A DNA stretch of 54,006 nucleotides, taken from Spirochaetales bacterium. GTDB lineage: Bacteria; Spirochaetota; Spirochaetia; DSM-2461. Within the stretch, counting starts at the first letter, position 1. Every line of letters begins with the position of its first letter. Location: NCBI GenBank assembly GCA_028533045.1, contig JAQQAP010000006.1, positions 1 to 54,006 of the forward strand, written 5' to 3'. Made by a program: the position numbers and the translations under genes. Below the pieces are notes generated by a model, which was not told the DNA's origin, made no database searches, and worked only from the letters and a program-made list of their open reading frames with translations. Positions 13,057 to 20,839 of the stretch are shown one piece after another.

Positions 13057-13564
13057 GGTTGAGTATTGGGAAACAGAGGAAGAGCATAATGCGGGAAAAC
13101 ATTACCAGCTGATTGTTCAGTCAGACGGTGATCCTGATGGCTGTTGGATTTCCGGAAAACTGCTTTTGGATGATTCAACAGATTCTGTGTACGGTCCAGA
13201 GTTTTACAGCACAGATGAGAAAGCAGGGATCTTTGACATGATGCGAGAACTATTCTGGAAGATCAAGGATCTTCCCGGGATGGAGTCTCTTATTCGTCGG
13301 ATGCATTGCCTCGCTTATGCAGATTATGACAGTGAAGTTAAGGGAGCCCCCGCGCCGATTTCGTTTGGAGATGTCTTTGCTAAAGTGGATAAACTTACTG
13401 CCCTGGTTGAAGAAGTCAAAGCAGAAAGAGAAGCAGAAGCGGATCAGATCGTTTCGGCCTTGTCTGAAACGTGGGAAGAAATCAGAGAAGGGATTGAGGT
13501 CTATGATCCATTCTTTATCCCGAAGACCGGTCCCCAGTTAGACTTGTTTGGATTGGAGGCATAG
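13049..13564 (+). CDS. Hypothetical early protein
   Basis: 171 aa, acidic. Begins MRRVEYWETEEEHNAGKHYQ; a central helical part (FDMMRELFWKIKDLPGMESL) and a coiled-coil-like segment (VDKLTALVEEVKAEREAEAD). It ends QLDLFGLEA, a short motif that resembles the QL[S/D]LF beta-clamp-binding motif and reappears at the end of the next protein as QLELFG. I do not recognise the family. The start overlaps the replication gene. Confidence 0.45.
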   Translation: MRRVEYWETEEEHNAGKHYQLIVQSDGDPDGCWISGKLLLDDSTDSVYGPEFYSTDEKAGIFDMMRELFWKIKDLPGMESLIRRMHCLAYADYDSEVKGAPAPISFGDVFAKVDKLTALVEEVKAEREAEADQIVSALSETWEEIREGIEVYDPFFIPKTGPQLDLFGLEA

Positions 13565-13565
13565 C

Positions 13566-13907
13566 GTGGAAATACCTGAGGCGGAAATCAACGAGCATGG
13601 AGTTGCGGTCAATTGGATCAGCCTGAGACGTTGGGGCGATGATAAGTCATTTTACGAGATACGAGCTGCCAAATATCAAGGAAAGATCTTAACTGGCTAT
13701 GAAATGAAGTGTGGGAGAGATCCTTCAAGGCACGGGATGGGTGGTGGGCCGTCTCTGAATTCCACCCGTCTAGTTTTCAAATCAGTAAAGGCAGCCATTG
13801 CTTACCATAAAAAACATGCTATAGAAAGCTCTAAGAACGAACCGGCAGACAACGAGATAATCAGAGCGGCTATTGCTGCAGATGAGCAGCTTGAATTATT
13901 TGGATAA
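13566..13907 (+). CDS. Hypothetical early protein ending in a clamp-motif-like tail
   Basis: 113 aa from GTG 13566 with GGAGG (13555-13559) six nt upstream. Beta-rich N-terminal part (HGVAVNWISLRRWGDDKSFY), Gly-rich middle (HGMGGGPSLN) and a C-terminal helix ending DEQLELFG. The QLELFG end is of the QLxLF type used to bind the replicative sliding clamp, shared with the upstream protein. The role is unknown, but contact with host replication is a reasonable idea. Confidence 0.4.
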   Translation: MEIPEAEINEHGVAVNWISLRRWGDDKSFYEIRAAKYQGKILTGYEMKCGRDPSRHGMGGGPSLNSTRLVFKSVKAAIAYHKKHAIESSKNEPADNEIIRAAIAADEQLELFG

Positions 13908-13918
13908 GGAGAAAATCT

Positions 13919-14206
13919 ATGAATGCATTGAACAGTATCATTTTGGAAGGAGACCTAACTGGTGATCCCTATATTCCTAAAGAAGGCGTGTGTGAATTTG
14001 AGGTTGTATCTATTCGGTACTCTCCCACGAACGAAAAGGAGGAGTCACACTTTCTAATAAGAACCACCGGAAAAATAGCTAATATTTGCTTAACGAATCT
14101 TAAAGAGCTCCGTAGCGTTCGGGCCGTAGGCCGTATTAAGGAAGAGGCAGGGAAACACATTATTATCGCTGAACATATAGAGTTTAGGCCCCGGAGATCA
14201 GCATGA
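13919..14206 (+). CDS. Short SSB-like OB-fold protein
   Basis: 95 aa. MNALNSIILEGDLTGDPYIP closely follows the N-terminus I know from spirochaetal chromosomal SSB (MNSLNS.L.EGN..RDP), and the end VRAVGRIKEEAGKHIIIAEH followed by IEFRP also matches that protein. The acidic C-terminal tail is missing and the loops are shortened, so it is only an OB core. It may be a captured and trimmed host gene, acting as a modified ssDNA binder beside the full SSB at 11172. AGGAG lies upstream. Confidence 0.65.
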   Translation: MNALNSIILEGDLTGDPYIPKEGVCEFEVVSIRYSPTNEKEESHFLIRTTGKIANICLTNLKELRSVRAVGRIKEEAGKHIIIAEHIEFRPRRSA

Positions 14207-14457
14207 TAACTCACAATGTTTATATCGTACCCGCAACAGGCGGAGTAGCCCAAAAGCAAGAGGTTATGTTTCCCGAGGATTACTCCGAACTACGGCGACA
14301 ATTACGAGAAGCACGTAACCTTATTCAAGCATATACAAATGAGGCCAGAGAAGCCCATTGCTATAAGCATGAAACAGAACAGCAGAGAGAAGAGTTTGCT
14401 AAGCTATTTGCCAATGAATTAAGTTTCCTCAAGCGAGCTGATGGGATGGAAAAATGA
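14203..14457 (+). CDS. Hypothetical coiled-coil early protein
   Basis: 84 aa, MITHNVYIVPATGGVAQKQE then a long charged helix (YSELRRQLREARNLIQAYTN) with coiled-coil character. Start overlaps the upstream stop by ATGA, and the same overlap links it to the next gene. No family recognised. Confidence 0.4.
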   Translation: MITHNVYIVPATGGVAQKQEVMFPEDYSELRRQLREARNLIQAYTNEAREAHCYKHETEQQREEFAKLFANELSFLKRADGMEK

Positions 14458-14597
14458 TTTACATAGCATTAGTAATGATGGCAATCATAGCTGCTGCAGC
14501 ACTATGGTTGGGTATCCTACTCTTCAACGGGAAGGGTTATAGCACAAAGATAGAGGAGGAGGCTGACGTTCTCACCTTCTCCTCTATTGACGAATAG
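14454..14597 (+). CDS. 47-aa single-span membrane protein
   Basis: MIYIALVMMAIIAAAALWLG followed by ILLFNGKGY is a clear N-terminal transmembrane segment, with an acidic 20-residue tail. ATGA overlap with the preceding stop supports translation. Small membrane proteins of this kind in early phage operons often modify host physiology; nothing more specific can be said. Confidence 0.45.
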   Translation: MIYIALVMMAIIAAAALWLGILLFNGKGYSTKIEEEADVLTFSSIDE

Positions 14598-14619
14598 ATA
14601 GTTTTAACTGGGAGGGATT

Positions 14620-14931
14620 ATGGACGATCTAGCAACACTTATGAATCAGGCAAAAAGCAGACCGATCACAGGGGGGAGAGATTATAGCAGTAGGGGGAGG
14701 CATAAATCCCCCACCCCCCGCAGTGAGTTTGAAATGAAGCTGGCCCTTCTGCTCGATCACGGGCAGTGGGTGAAGACGTGTAAGGTTAAACGACTTTGTA
14801 AAGATGACGGAGAAAACTTTCAGACAGTAGCCGGCCATATCGGCTTGAGTGAGTCTGAATCGGGCCGGTGGGTTTGCATTCCCCAGGACAAGACTCCCCA
14901 GATGGCCCCGGATGAGGAGAAGAAAGCGTGA
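14620..14931 (+). CDS. Hypothetical protein before the packaging genes
   Basis: 103 aa, ATG 14620 after GGGAGGG. Basic N-terminal third (KSRPITGGRDYSSRGRHKSP) and a folded-looking centre (FEMKLALLLDHGQWVKTCKV, GENFQTVAGHIGLSESES). GRWVCIPQDK near the end. It may be a late-gene regulator from its position at the early/late border, but there is no motif to prove this. Confidence 0.4.
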   Translation: MDDLATLMNQAKSRPITGGRDYSSRGRHKSPTPRSEFEMKLALLLDHGQWVKTCKVKRLCKDDGENFQTVAGHIGLSESESGRWVCIPQDKTPQMAPDEEKKA

Positions 14932-15056
14932 ACCGATTAGAAAATACACGGGTCCTTCTGGGAGGGGTGGCCCCCACAATGGGTTGGATCTCCCCGGGCC
15001 GTGTTTTTTATCACACTGCTCATTTTTTCCGGAGGCTCGCACGCCACAATGATTGA
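14928..15056 (+). CDS. Doubtful 42-codon frame overlapping the small terminase start
   Basis: GTG 14928 with GAGGAG eight nt upstream, overlapping the previous stop (GTGA); begins VNRLENTRVLLGGVAPTMGW. Its region can also fold into a terminator-like stem, so it may be leader sequence rather than a gene. Confidence 0.25.
   Translation: MNRLENTRVLLGGVAPTMGWISPGRVFYHTAHFFRRLARHND
14946..15009 (+). terminator. Possible terminator or attenuator before terminase
   Basis: ACACGG (14946-14951) pairs with CCGTGT (14999-15004), followed by six T; the interior holds GGGG and CCCC runs able to extend pairing. It would separate early from late transcription or be the site of antitermination. Confidence 0.4.
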
Positions 15057-15567
15057 ACTATCACGCCAGGACATGGCGGATCTCCGGGGCTGTCATGTGT
15101 CTACCGTTTCAAAAGCCGGATTGCCTAAACTGAAAGGCGGAAAGTATGACCTCCTTGATCCTGATGTGTGGGAATGGGTCACCGCTCCTACGGTGGCTGC
15201 AGGGATCAGGGAAAGCGGCCGAAAAGTTCGACAGGGAACCGATGTTGATGATCTGGGAGCTTCGGCTCTGGATGATGAACTCGTCAGGGAAAACATAGAG
15301 TACAAGAGGCGACAGTCTCGGAAGCTGGATCTTGAACATGAGGTAAAAACCCGAGAACTTATCCCTGTTCAGGATGCCCGGCTAATACTGGGAGCGTTCG
15401 GTTCTGCGATTGATACAAACCTCCTCACGGTAGGGAACAAGATTGCGCGGGGGGATATTAAGCTCCGGAACAGGATTGAGAAGGCCGTCAAGAAAGGGAT
15501 TGAGCGGACGAAGAAAGCCGCCCAACTTGAAGCTAAACGAATTATTGACCAGGAGCTTGACCTGTGA
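15049..15567 (+). CDS. Terminase small subunit, Nu1-like
   Basis: 172 aa from ATG 15049. MIELSRQDMADLRGCHVSTV then SKAGLPKLKGGKYDLLDPDV is the winged-helix DNA-recognition domain typical of lambda gpNu1: the first residues select the operator-like cos site and 'Y.LLD..VWEWV' closes the fold. The C-terminal half is helical (ENIEYKRRQSRKLDLEHEVK) and would bind the large subunit. The next gene overlaps by 4 nt and encodes a gpA-like terminase, which supports the call. cos-type packaging follows by analogy. Confidence 0.75.
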   Translation: MIELSRQDMADLRGCHVSTVSKAGLPKLKGGKYDLLDPDVWEWVTAPTVAAGIRESGRKVRQGTDVDDLGASALDDELVRENIEYKRRQSRKLDLEHEVKTRELIPVQDARLILGAFGSAIDTNLLTVGNKIARGDIKLRNRIEKAVKKGIERTKKAAQLEAKRIIDQELDL

Positions 15568-17480
15568 GTTCTGTAATGACGCCCGAGAGCCGGAAAGAAG
15601 CTCTTTTGCAATTTTACGACTTCATTAATGTGGATATCCCCACGGAGATAAACCGAACAAAGGTTTCAGAGTGGGCCGAAGAGCACCGGATCTTGACAGA
15701 GGGGCCCTATCAAGGGCCGTTCTCCTTTGATGTAGTCCCTTATCTCCGGGAGTTAGCAGACGGCCTCTCCCCTTCCGATACAGATACACGGGAAGTTGTT
15801 TTTATGAAGCCTGCCCGAGTGGGAGCGACCGTTTCCGTAGGGGAAAACTGGATCGGAGCTACCATTGACGCTTTCCCCTGTGACATGGGTTATATCACCT
15901 CTGATGGAGCCATGGCAGAAATCCAGATGCAAACCCGGATTGATGCCCTTATTAATGAGTCCGGAATCGGTGAAAAAATTGGTGACGTAAAGAAGCGAGA
16001 TACCCAGAAGAAGACCATGGATAAGACGGTCCTCAAGGCTTTCCCTGGAGGTTCCCTCATGGCAGGAGGGCCGAACTCCTCCTTTTTCAAGAGATCGGTC
16101 GGGTTCAAGTTCTTAAACATAACTGAGCTTGATGGCTTCGCCGATAACATCGGAAAAGAAGGTGACCCGGTCGGGCTTTTCCGGCGCCGGTGCGGGGCGT
16201 TTGCCAACGAGTACAAAATCCTCTGGGAATCCTCTCCTAAACTCAAGCATAATTCCAAGATATACCGGCTCTACAAAGAAGGAGATCAGCGGAAGTATTT
16301 TGTCGAATGCAAGCACTGCGGGCACAAACAGGCTCTTGTCTGGGGGAAGAAGGACGAAAAGGGCGGCCTCAAGTTTGAGCATGACGAAGAAAACCGCCTT
16401 GTCGAGGGATCGGTACATTATGAGTGTGAAAAATGCCTGGGACACTGGAAGAATGAGGACAAGGACTTCTTTCTTCCTGATGAAAAGGCGGGAGGCACGG
16501 CAGAGTGGAAGCCTACCGCCGTTCCCAGAAAGCCGGGGATCAAGTCCTATTACCTCAACGCCCTCTACTCCCCTATCGGGTTTATCTCCTGGGAACAGAT
16601 TGTCATGGAATTCCTGGAAATTAAAAATAAGGGATTCCCGCCTTTGGAGTTTCAGGTCTGGATTAACACCGTTCTCGGGGAACCCTTTGAAGACCGGGGC
16701 GAGCGGCCGAAAATTGAAGCCATCCTTACCCGGGAAAAGAACTACCACAAGGGAGAACTCCCGGAAGAGGCGAAACCGCTCTTTGTGACAATCGGGGCCG
16801 ATATCCAGGCGAACCGAATTGAATGTGAAATCGTGGCTTGGAGCAAAGACTCTGAAAGTTATTCCGTCAACTATCATGTGATCCCAGGGGATACCTCCGA
16901 TTCCTCTGATGCCTGTTGGGAAGCCCTGCGGGGCGTGATCACTCAGGAGTACGGCGGTCTTCCAGTGACTCTGGCCGGGATCGATGCGGGGTTTAGAACC
17001 GATCTGGTCTATGCCTTTTGTGACAGCTTTGAGGCGGGGGTTCATCCCGTTATGGGTGTGGAAACGATAGACAAAGGAAAAGAGTATATCAAGCTCTATA
17101 CCGTAGCCGGGCATAATGCCCCCCGTGTGGACATAAATACCGATCTCCTCAAGCAGGAGGTTTACAATCACCTGGGAAAAGGCCGATATGAAGACGGACG
17201 GACTCCGAAAGGGTACTGCCACTTTCCCGTGGAGTATTCCCGTCAACACTTCGCCCAACTTACAGCGGAGGACCGGGTGAAGAAAGTCACCGCCGCCGGT
17301 ACGAAGTATAAGTGGGACAACAAGGGACGGAGAAACGAGCAACTCGACTGTCGGGTTTATGCCCGGGCCATGGCTTACGGATACCGGCAGTTTATTGAAA
17401 ACCTTTTGAAAGATGAAGGAGAAATCGAGGACGACCAGACCCTTTCCTGGGACGACTTTTACAATTATCTGGCCGCTTAA
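15564..17480 (+). CDS. Terminase large subunit, lambda gpA family
   Basis: 638 aa, close to the usual length. GTG start overlapping the upstream TGA, with AGGAG eight nt before. The ATPase half has the family's degenerate P-loop KPARVGATVSVGE (near residue 75) and the Walker B-like FLNITELDGFADN. A zinc-ribbon (VECKHCGHKQ ... YECEKCLGHW) lies in the middle. The nuclease half includes IGADIQANRIECEIVAW and the C-terminal RNEQLDCRVYARAMAY, both characteristic of gpA. It cuts concatemeric DNA and powers its packaging into the prohead. Confidence 0.93.
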   Translation: MSSVMTPESRKEALLQFYDFINVDIPTEINRTKVSEWAEEHRILTEGPYQGPFSFDVVPYLRELADGLSPSDTDTREVVFMKPARVGATVSVGENWIGATIDAFPCDMGYITSDGAMAEIQMQTRIDALINESGIGEKIGDVKKRDTQKKTMDKTVLKAFPGGSLMAGGPNSSFFKRSVGFKFLNITELDGFADNIGKEGDPVGLFRRRCGAFANEYKILWESSPKLKHNSKIYRLYKEGDQRKYFVECKHCGHKQALVWGKKDEKGGLKFEHDEENRLVEGSVHYECEKCLGHWKNEDKDFFLPDEKAGGTAEWKPTAVPRKPGIKSYYLNALYSPIGFISWEQIVMEFLEIKNKGFPPLEFQVWINTVLGEPFEDRGERPKIEAILTREKNYHKGELPEEAKPLFVTIGADIQANRIECEIVAWSKDSESYSVNYHVIPGDTSDSSDACWEALRGVITQEYGGLPVTLAGIDAGFRTDLVYAFCDSFEAGVHPVMGVETIDKGKEYIKLYTVAGHNAPRVDINTDLLKQEVYNHLGKGRYEDGRTPKGYCHFPVEYSRQHFAQLTAEDRVKKVTAAGTKYKWDNKGRRNEQLDCRVYARAMAYGYRQFIENLLKDEGEIEDDQTLSWDDFYNYLAA

Positions 17481-17488
17481 GGCTAGCT

Positions 17489-17543
17489 ATAAAATAAAAA
17501 ATAAAGTTTTTCCATTATGTTATTGCCTTTTTTTATTTTTTAG
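17489..17543 (+). repeat. AT-rich inverted repeat after the large terminase
   Basis: A/T-only arms (about 17490-17503 and 17528-17542) are nearly complementary around a mixed loop, ending in a long T-run. It is unlike the surrounding coding DNA in composition. It may terminate or attenuate transcription between terminase and head genes. Confidence 0.4.
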
Positions 17544-17556
17544 GAAAATCTTTTAT

Positions 17557-17802
17557 GTGGAAGGGGTCACTCAAGAAATTATCCAAAATAAAATCAGCGC
17601 CATTCTCTCGGCGATTGATACCGTCTTAGCCGGTGGGAAATCCTATTCTCTCAATGACGGCCAGGGTTCCCAGCAAGTAACCCGCTCTTCCCTTTCCGAA
17701 CTGCAGAACTCTTTGAATTACTGGACTCAGCTTTATGAGGACGAATACGGAGAACAGCCTTTTGCCGTTTCTCTGGGAGGGGGCCGCCGTGGCATGGTTT
17801 AA
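17557..17802 (+). CDS. gpW-like head-tail connector protein
   Basis: 81 aa from GTG 17557 (AGGA about 11 nt upstream). Helices VTQEIIQNKISAILSAIDTV and SSLSELQNSLNYWTQLYEDE flank the short hairpin SYSLNDGQGSQQVT, the layout of lambda gpW, which stabilises packaged DNA and prepares the head for tail attachment. Position between large terminase and portal is that of lambda W. It overlaps the portal gene by 14 nt. Confidence 0.75.
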   Translation: MEGVTQEIIQNKISAILSAIDTVLAGGKSYSLNDGQGSQQVTRSSLSELQNSLNYWTQLYEDEYGEQPFAVSLGGGRRGMV

Positions 17803-19345
17803 CAGACCCAAGGCCGAAGCCCCGAAACAACGTCCTGGCCGATCCGTGGACAATCTCCGGTCGTTCTCCCTGGGGAAGAAGGAATCCCCCTTCTCTTTTT
17901 CTTTCAAGCCCGAAGTCGATATAGACAGGGCGCGGGAACAGGCCCGAAAAGTCCGGCGCGAGTCTCTTATTGCAAAGGGTCTCCTCCGCCGGCTGACCGA
18001 TAACGTGATTAACACCGGTTTAACCTGGGAATCCTCCCCGCTCTGGGACATGATTCCCGACGCCCCCGAAAACGACGAAGCCCGGCAGAAGTTTACCACC
18101 AACGCCGAAAATTATTGGAAGCTCTACGCCGGTAGCACCGAAGCGGATATCAAGGGGAAGTTTACCTTCCGCCAGCTGCAGAGACAGATTTTCCAGATGG
18201 GCGAAGCCGAAGGAGAAGTTTTCCTTATCCTCCGGTATATCTCCGATCCGAACCGAATCAGTAATGTTGCCATTCAGAAAATAGAAAACGACCAGGTCGC
18301 CACGGACTACGACACGGATTATGTTTCCGAAGTAAACGCCCGGGGCGGCTGGCTTGATAAAGGAATCGAATATGATTCCACCGGCCGTGAGGTCGCCGTA
18401 TGGCTGCGGGAAAGCCTGGGTGACGATCCTGTCCGAATCCCGTATTTTGGGAATTCCGGTCGGCGGTTTGTAATCCACTACTCCCACAATTCTTTCAATA
18501 TGAGCCACGGTCTATCCAGTCTTTGTAACATGGTTTACGAGCTGGCGAAACTGGCTGAGTACGACGAAAACGAGCTGGAAGCCACGGTGGCAAATGCGCT
18601 CTGGATGGGCGTAATTGAAGCGGATAAAGACGTGAAGTCCCGTAAGTCCGGCGCCAATTTCCGCCCGGCAGGGGTTTCACCTTCCCCGACTCACGAAGAG
18701 CCGGCCTATACCCCCGGTGTTGATTCTGTCAAGATCGACGGAAAAGCCCTGATCATGAATACCCTGAACCCCGGATGGTCTTTTAAGGGATTCCAGCCGA
18801 CCCGGCCCAATCAGAACTATGAAAAGTTTGTGGAAGCCTTTGAAACCCGTATCTGCGGTTACTTTGGTATGCCCCTTTCCGTCTATAAGCAAAAATTTCA
18901 ATCAAGCTATTCCGCCGCCCGAACGGAAATCCTCTTTTTTTGGAATTCCGTCATGGTTTACCGGGACGATATGATCTCCGGCTTTCTCGCCCCTTACCAC
19001 GAAGCGGTTTTTTCTGAGTGGGTGAAAGCTGGCGTTTTGAAGTGTCCGGGGTTTGGGACTCCCATTATCAGTAAAGCATGGCTTTACGGTTCCTGGACCG
19101 GTATCTCCCGCCCTGTGGTTGATCCTGTCAAGGAGGCCAACGCCGTAGAAAAACGGCTGAAACTCGGCCATACCACGGGCGAGCGAGAGGCAAAAACCCA
19201 CAACGGGAGCGATTTTGCAGAGAACATTAACCGGCTCAGCTTTGAGAACCCGAAGCTTGCCGAAGTGAATAAACACCTTGATCCGGCGCAGTATTCCGCT
19301 CCGGACGACGAAGACGATTCAGACAACGACCAGGAGGAAGAATGA
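17789..19345 (+). CDS. Portal protein, lambda gpB family
   Basis: 518 aa from GTG 17789, preceded by GGGAGG. Segments typical of the family: RRESLIAKGLLRRLTDNVIN, GEAEGEVFLILRYI, VIHYSHNSFNMSHGLSSLCN, and the C-terminal GYFGMPLSVYKQKFQSSYSA with RTEILFFW. The portal forms the dodecameric ring at one head vertex through which DNA enters and leaves. The acidic tail (DDEDDSDNDQEEE) is notable. Overlaps the protease gene by 4 nt. Confidence 0.92.
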   Translation: MAWFNRPKAEAPKQRPGRSVDNLRSFSLGKKESPFSFSFKPEVDIDRAREQARKVRRESLIAKGLLRRLTDNVINTGLTWESSPLWDMIPDAPENDEARQKFTTNAENYWKLYAGSTEADIKGKFTFRQLQRQIFQMGEAEGEVFLILRYISDPNRISNVAIQKIENDQVATDYDTDYVSEVNARGGWLDKGIEYDSTGREVAVWLRESLGDDPVRIPYFGNSGRRFVIHYSHNSFNMSHGLSSLCNMVYELAKLAEYDENELEATVANALWMGVIEADKDVKSRKSGANFRPAGVSPSPTHEEPAYTPGVDSVKIDGKALIMNTLNPGWSFKGFQPTRPNQNYEKFVEAFETRICGYFGMPLSVYKQKFQSSYSAARTEILFFWNSVMVYRDDMISGFLAPYHEAVFSEWVKAGVLKCPGFGTPIISKAWLYGSWTGISRPVVDPVKEANAVEKRLKLGHTTGEREAKTHNGSDFAENINRLSFENPKLAEVNKHLDPAQYSAPDDEDDSDNDQEEE

Positions 19346-20415
19346 AGCGCATTGCCATTGACGGCGTGATTGGCTGGGATGTCCTGGCCGGAGACGTTCG
19401 GGAAAAGCTGGATGCCGCAAAAGGGGAAGACATCGACCTGATGATCAGCTCCCCCGGTGGATCGGTTTGCGAAGGACTGGCGATTTATAACGCTATCCGG
19501 GATTTTCGGAAGGACGGCGGGAAGGTCAACGCCCGGGTGGTCGGACTGGCCGCTTCCATGGCGACTTACATTCCTTTGGCTGCGGATACCGTCTCAATCG
19601 AGGACAACGCTATCTGGATGATCCATAACCCTTGGTCTGTGGTCGTGGGCGATCAGAACGCCATGAAGAAAGAGGCCGAAGTCCTGGAAGGGATGGCTTG
19701 TATGATCGCCTCCGCCTACGTCAAGAAAACGGGGAAGGATAAAGCAGAGATCCGGGAGTGTATGGATGCAGAAACCTATCTTTTCGGGGAGGAAATCAAG
19801 GCTTTCGGGTTTGCCGATGCGATTGAAGCCGCCGGGGATGGAGCCGAGGACAAAGAGGAGGCGGTCGCTTTTGCCCGAACCTCCTTGCAGGCCATGAAAA
19901 ACACCATGCAGACCGACCCCGAGCGGCAGCAGATGGACAAGGCCGCTGCCATGATTAAGGAAATTCAGGGGGCTATAAGCCCTCAGAATCCGGTTGTTGA
20001 CCGGGAACATACCGCCGCTACGGCGGAAATCAATAATGAGGAGGTCGATATGACTATCGACATTCTGATGAAAGAACACGCCGAAGTGTTCGCCGAAGCG
20101 GTGGAAATCGGTGTGAAAAAGGAGCGGGAACGCCGGAACAACCTGAATGCCCAGGCCGCTGTCTCCCCTGAAAATGCGGACCTTCAAGCCGTTGTGGCCG
20201 AAGCCATTGAAAAAGGAACGGAGCAGAGCGATTTTACTTTGCAGAACAAGATCACCCTGGCGATCCAGACCGGTGCGAAGATGGACGGCGAAAACGCCCC
20301 CAGTCTGAAAACAGTCGTTACCGAAGAAAGCGCCCTCTCTGCAGAAGAAAAGGCTCTTTGTAAAAACCTGGGAATCTCCGAAAGCGAATATAGCGAACAG
20401 AAGGAGGATGAATAA
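19342..20415 (+). CDS. Head maturation protease (ClpP-like) with C-terminal scaffold
   Basis: 357 aa. The N-terminal 165 residues are a ClpP-like serine protease: ISSPGGSVCEGLAIYNAIR, catalytic S72 in LAASMATYIP and H95 in WMIHNPW, plus the downstream Asp region DAETYLFGEEIKAFGFAD. Residues about 237-357 are a helical, charged scaffold-like part. This is the lambda C arrangement. An internal in-frame ATG with a strong ribosome site lets the scaffold be made alone. Processes prohead proteins during assembly. Confidence 0.88.
   Translation: MKRIAIDGVIGWDVLAGDVREKLDAAKGEDIDLMISSPGGSVCEGLAIYNAIRDFRKDGGKVNARVVGLAASMATYIPLAADTVSIEDNAIWMIHNPWSVVVGDQNAMKKEAEVLEGMACMIASAYVKKTGKDKAEIRECMDAETYLFGEEIKAFGFADAIEAAGDGAEDKEEAVAFARTSLQAMKNTMQTDPERQQMDKAAAMIKEIQGAISPQNPVVDREHTAATAEINNEEVDMTIDILMKEHAEVFAEAVEIGVKKERERRNNLNAQAAVSPENADLQAVVAEAIEKGTEQSDFTLQNKITLAIQTGAKMDGENAPSLKTVVTEESALSAEEKALCKNLGISESEYSEQKEDE
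20050..20415 (+). CDS. Nested scaffold protein (Nu3-like internal start)
   Basis: 121 aa, same frame as the protease, starting at ATG 20050 (MTIDILMKEHAEVFAEAVEI). GAGGAGGT at 20038-20045 gives an almost ideal ribosome site 5 nt from the ATG, better than that of most genes here, in the middle of a coding region. The product is helical and acidic, as expected for a scaffold that fills the prohead and is later removed. This copies the lambda C/Nu3 logic. Confidence 0.7.
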   Translation: MTIDILMKEHAEVFAEAVEIGVKKERERRNNLNAQAAVSPENADLQAVVAEAIEKGTEQSDFTLQNKITLAIQTGAKMDGENAPSLKTVVTEESALSAEEKALCKNLGISESEYSEQKEDE

Positions 20416-20825
20416 TGTCCCTTGATGCGAAAACTGAAATTGAAGTAATGGGGCCCTCTATCCTGGTCCCTGGAAAACTGACCGGCGGTGATACCTATTA
20501 CAAAGGCGGCTTGATGGGGTTTAAGGATGGCTTCCTTTCGGCTTCTGGCGGAACTCCTGCGGGTGTCCTGACCGGATACGGGTTTGACCCCGACGATGGC
20601 GGTGCAAAAGTCGTTGAATCTGGCGAAACCCCTGACGCCGTTGTTGAGGTTGGTATGAAATGGGTTCCCTATTCCAGTGCTTCTCAGGCGTCCGTTGGGG
20701 ACACTTTTTTCCTGACTGATGATAACACCGTTACCACCACCGCCGGTTCTTATCCCGGGGTACTCTGTCGTGGTTACAAATCCGGCTATGTTCTGCTCGA
20801 TTTCAGAACAGTCATGGCCGAATAA
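20415..20825 (+). CDS. Head decoration protein
   Basis: 136 aa, glycine-rich and beta-rich: VPGKLTGGDTYYKGGLMGFK, GVLTGYGFDPDDGG, ASVGDTFFLTDDNTVTTTAG. The size and place between protease/scaffold and major capsid are those of lambda gpD, and the pattern of short strands and turns fits capsid cement proteins. The exact subfamily is uncertain. Start codon lies in the protease stop (TAATG). Confidence 0.6.
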   Translation: MSLDAKTEIEVMGPSILVPGKLTGGDTYYKGGLMGFKDGFLSASGGTPAGVLTGYGFDPDDGGAKVVESGETPDAVVEVGMKWVPYSSASQASVGDTFFLTDDNTVTTTAGSYPGVLCRGYKSGYVLLDFRTVMAE

Positions 20826-20839
20826 AGGAGAGTTGATAG

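Noticed and set aside
16113..17342. 409-codon open frame antisense to the large terminase
   Set aside because: Mirror frame of a strongly supported gpA-like gene; no ribosome site or protein family. An effect of codon bias.
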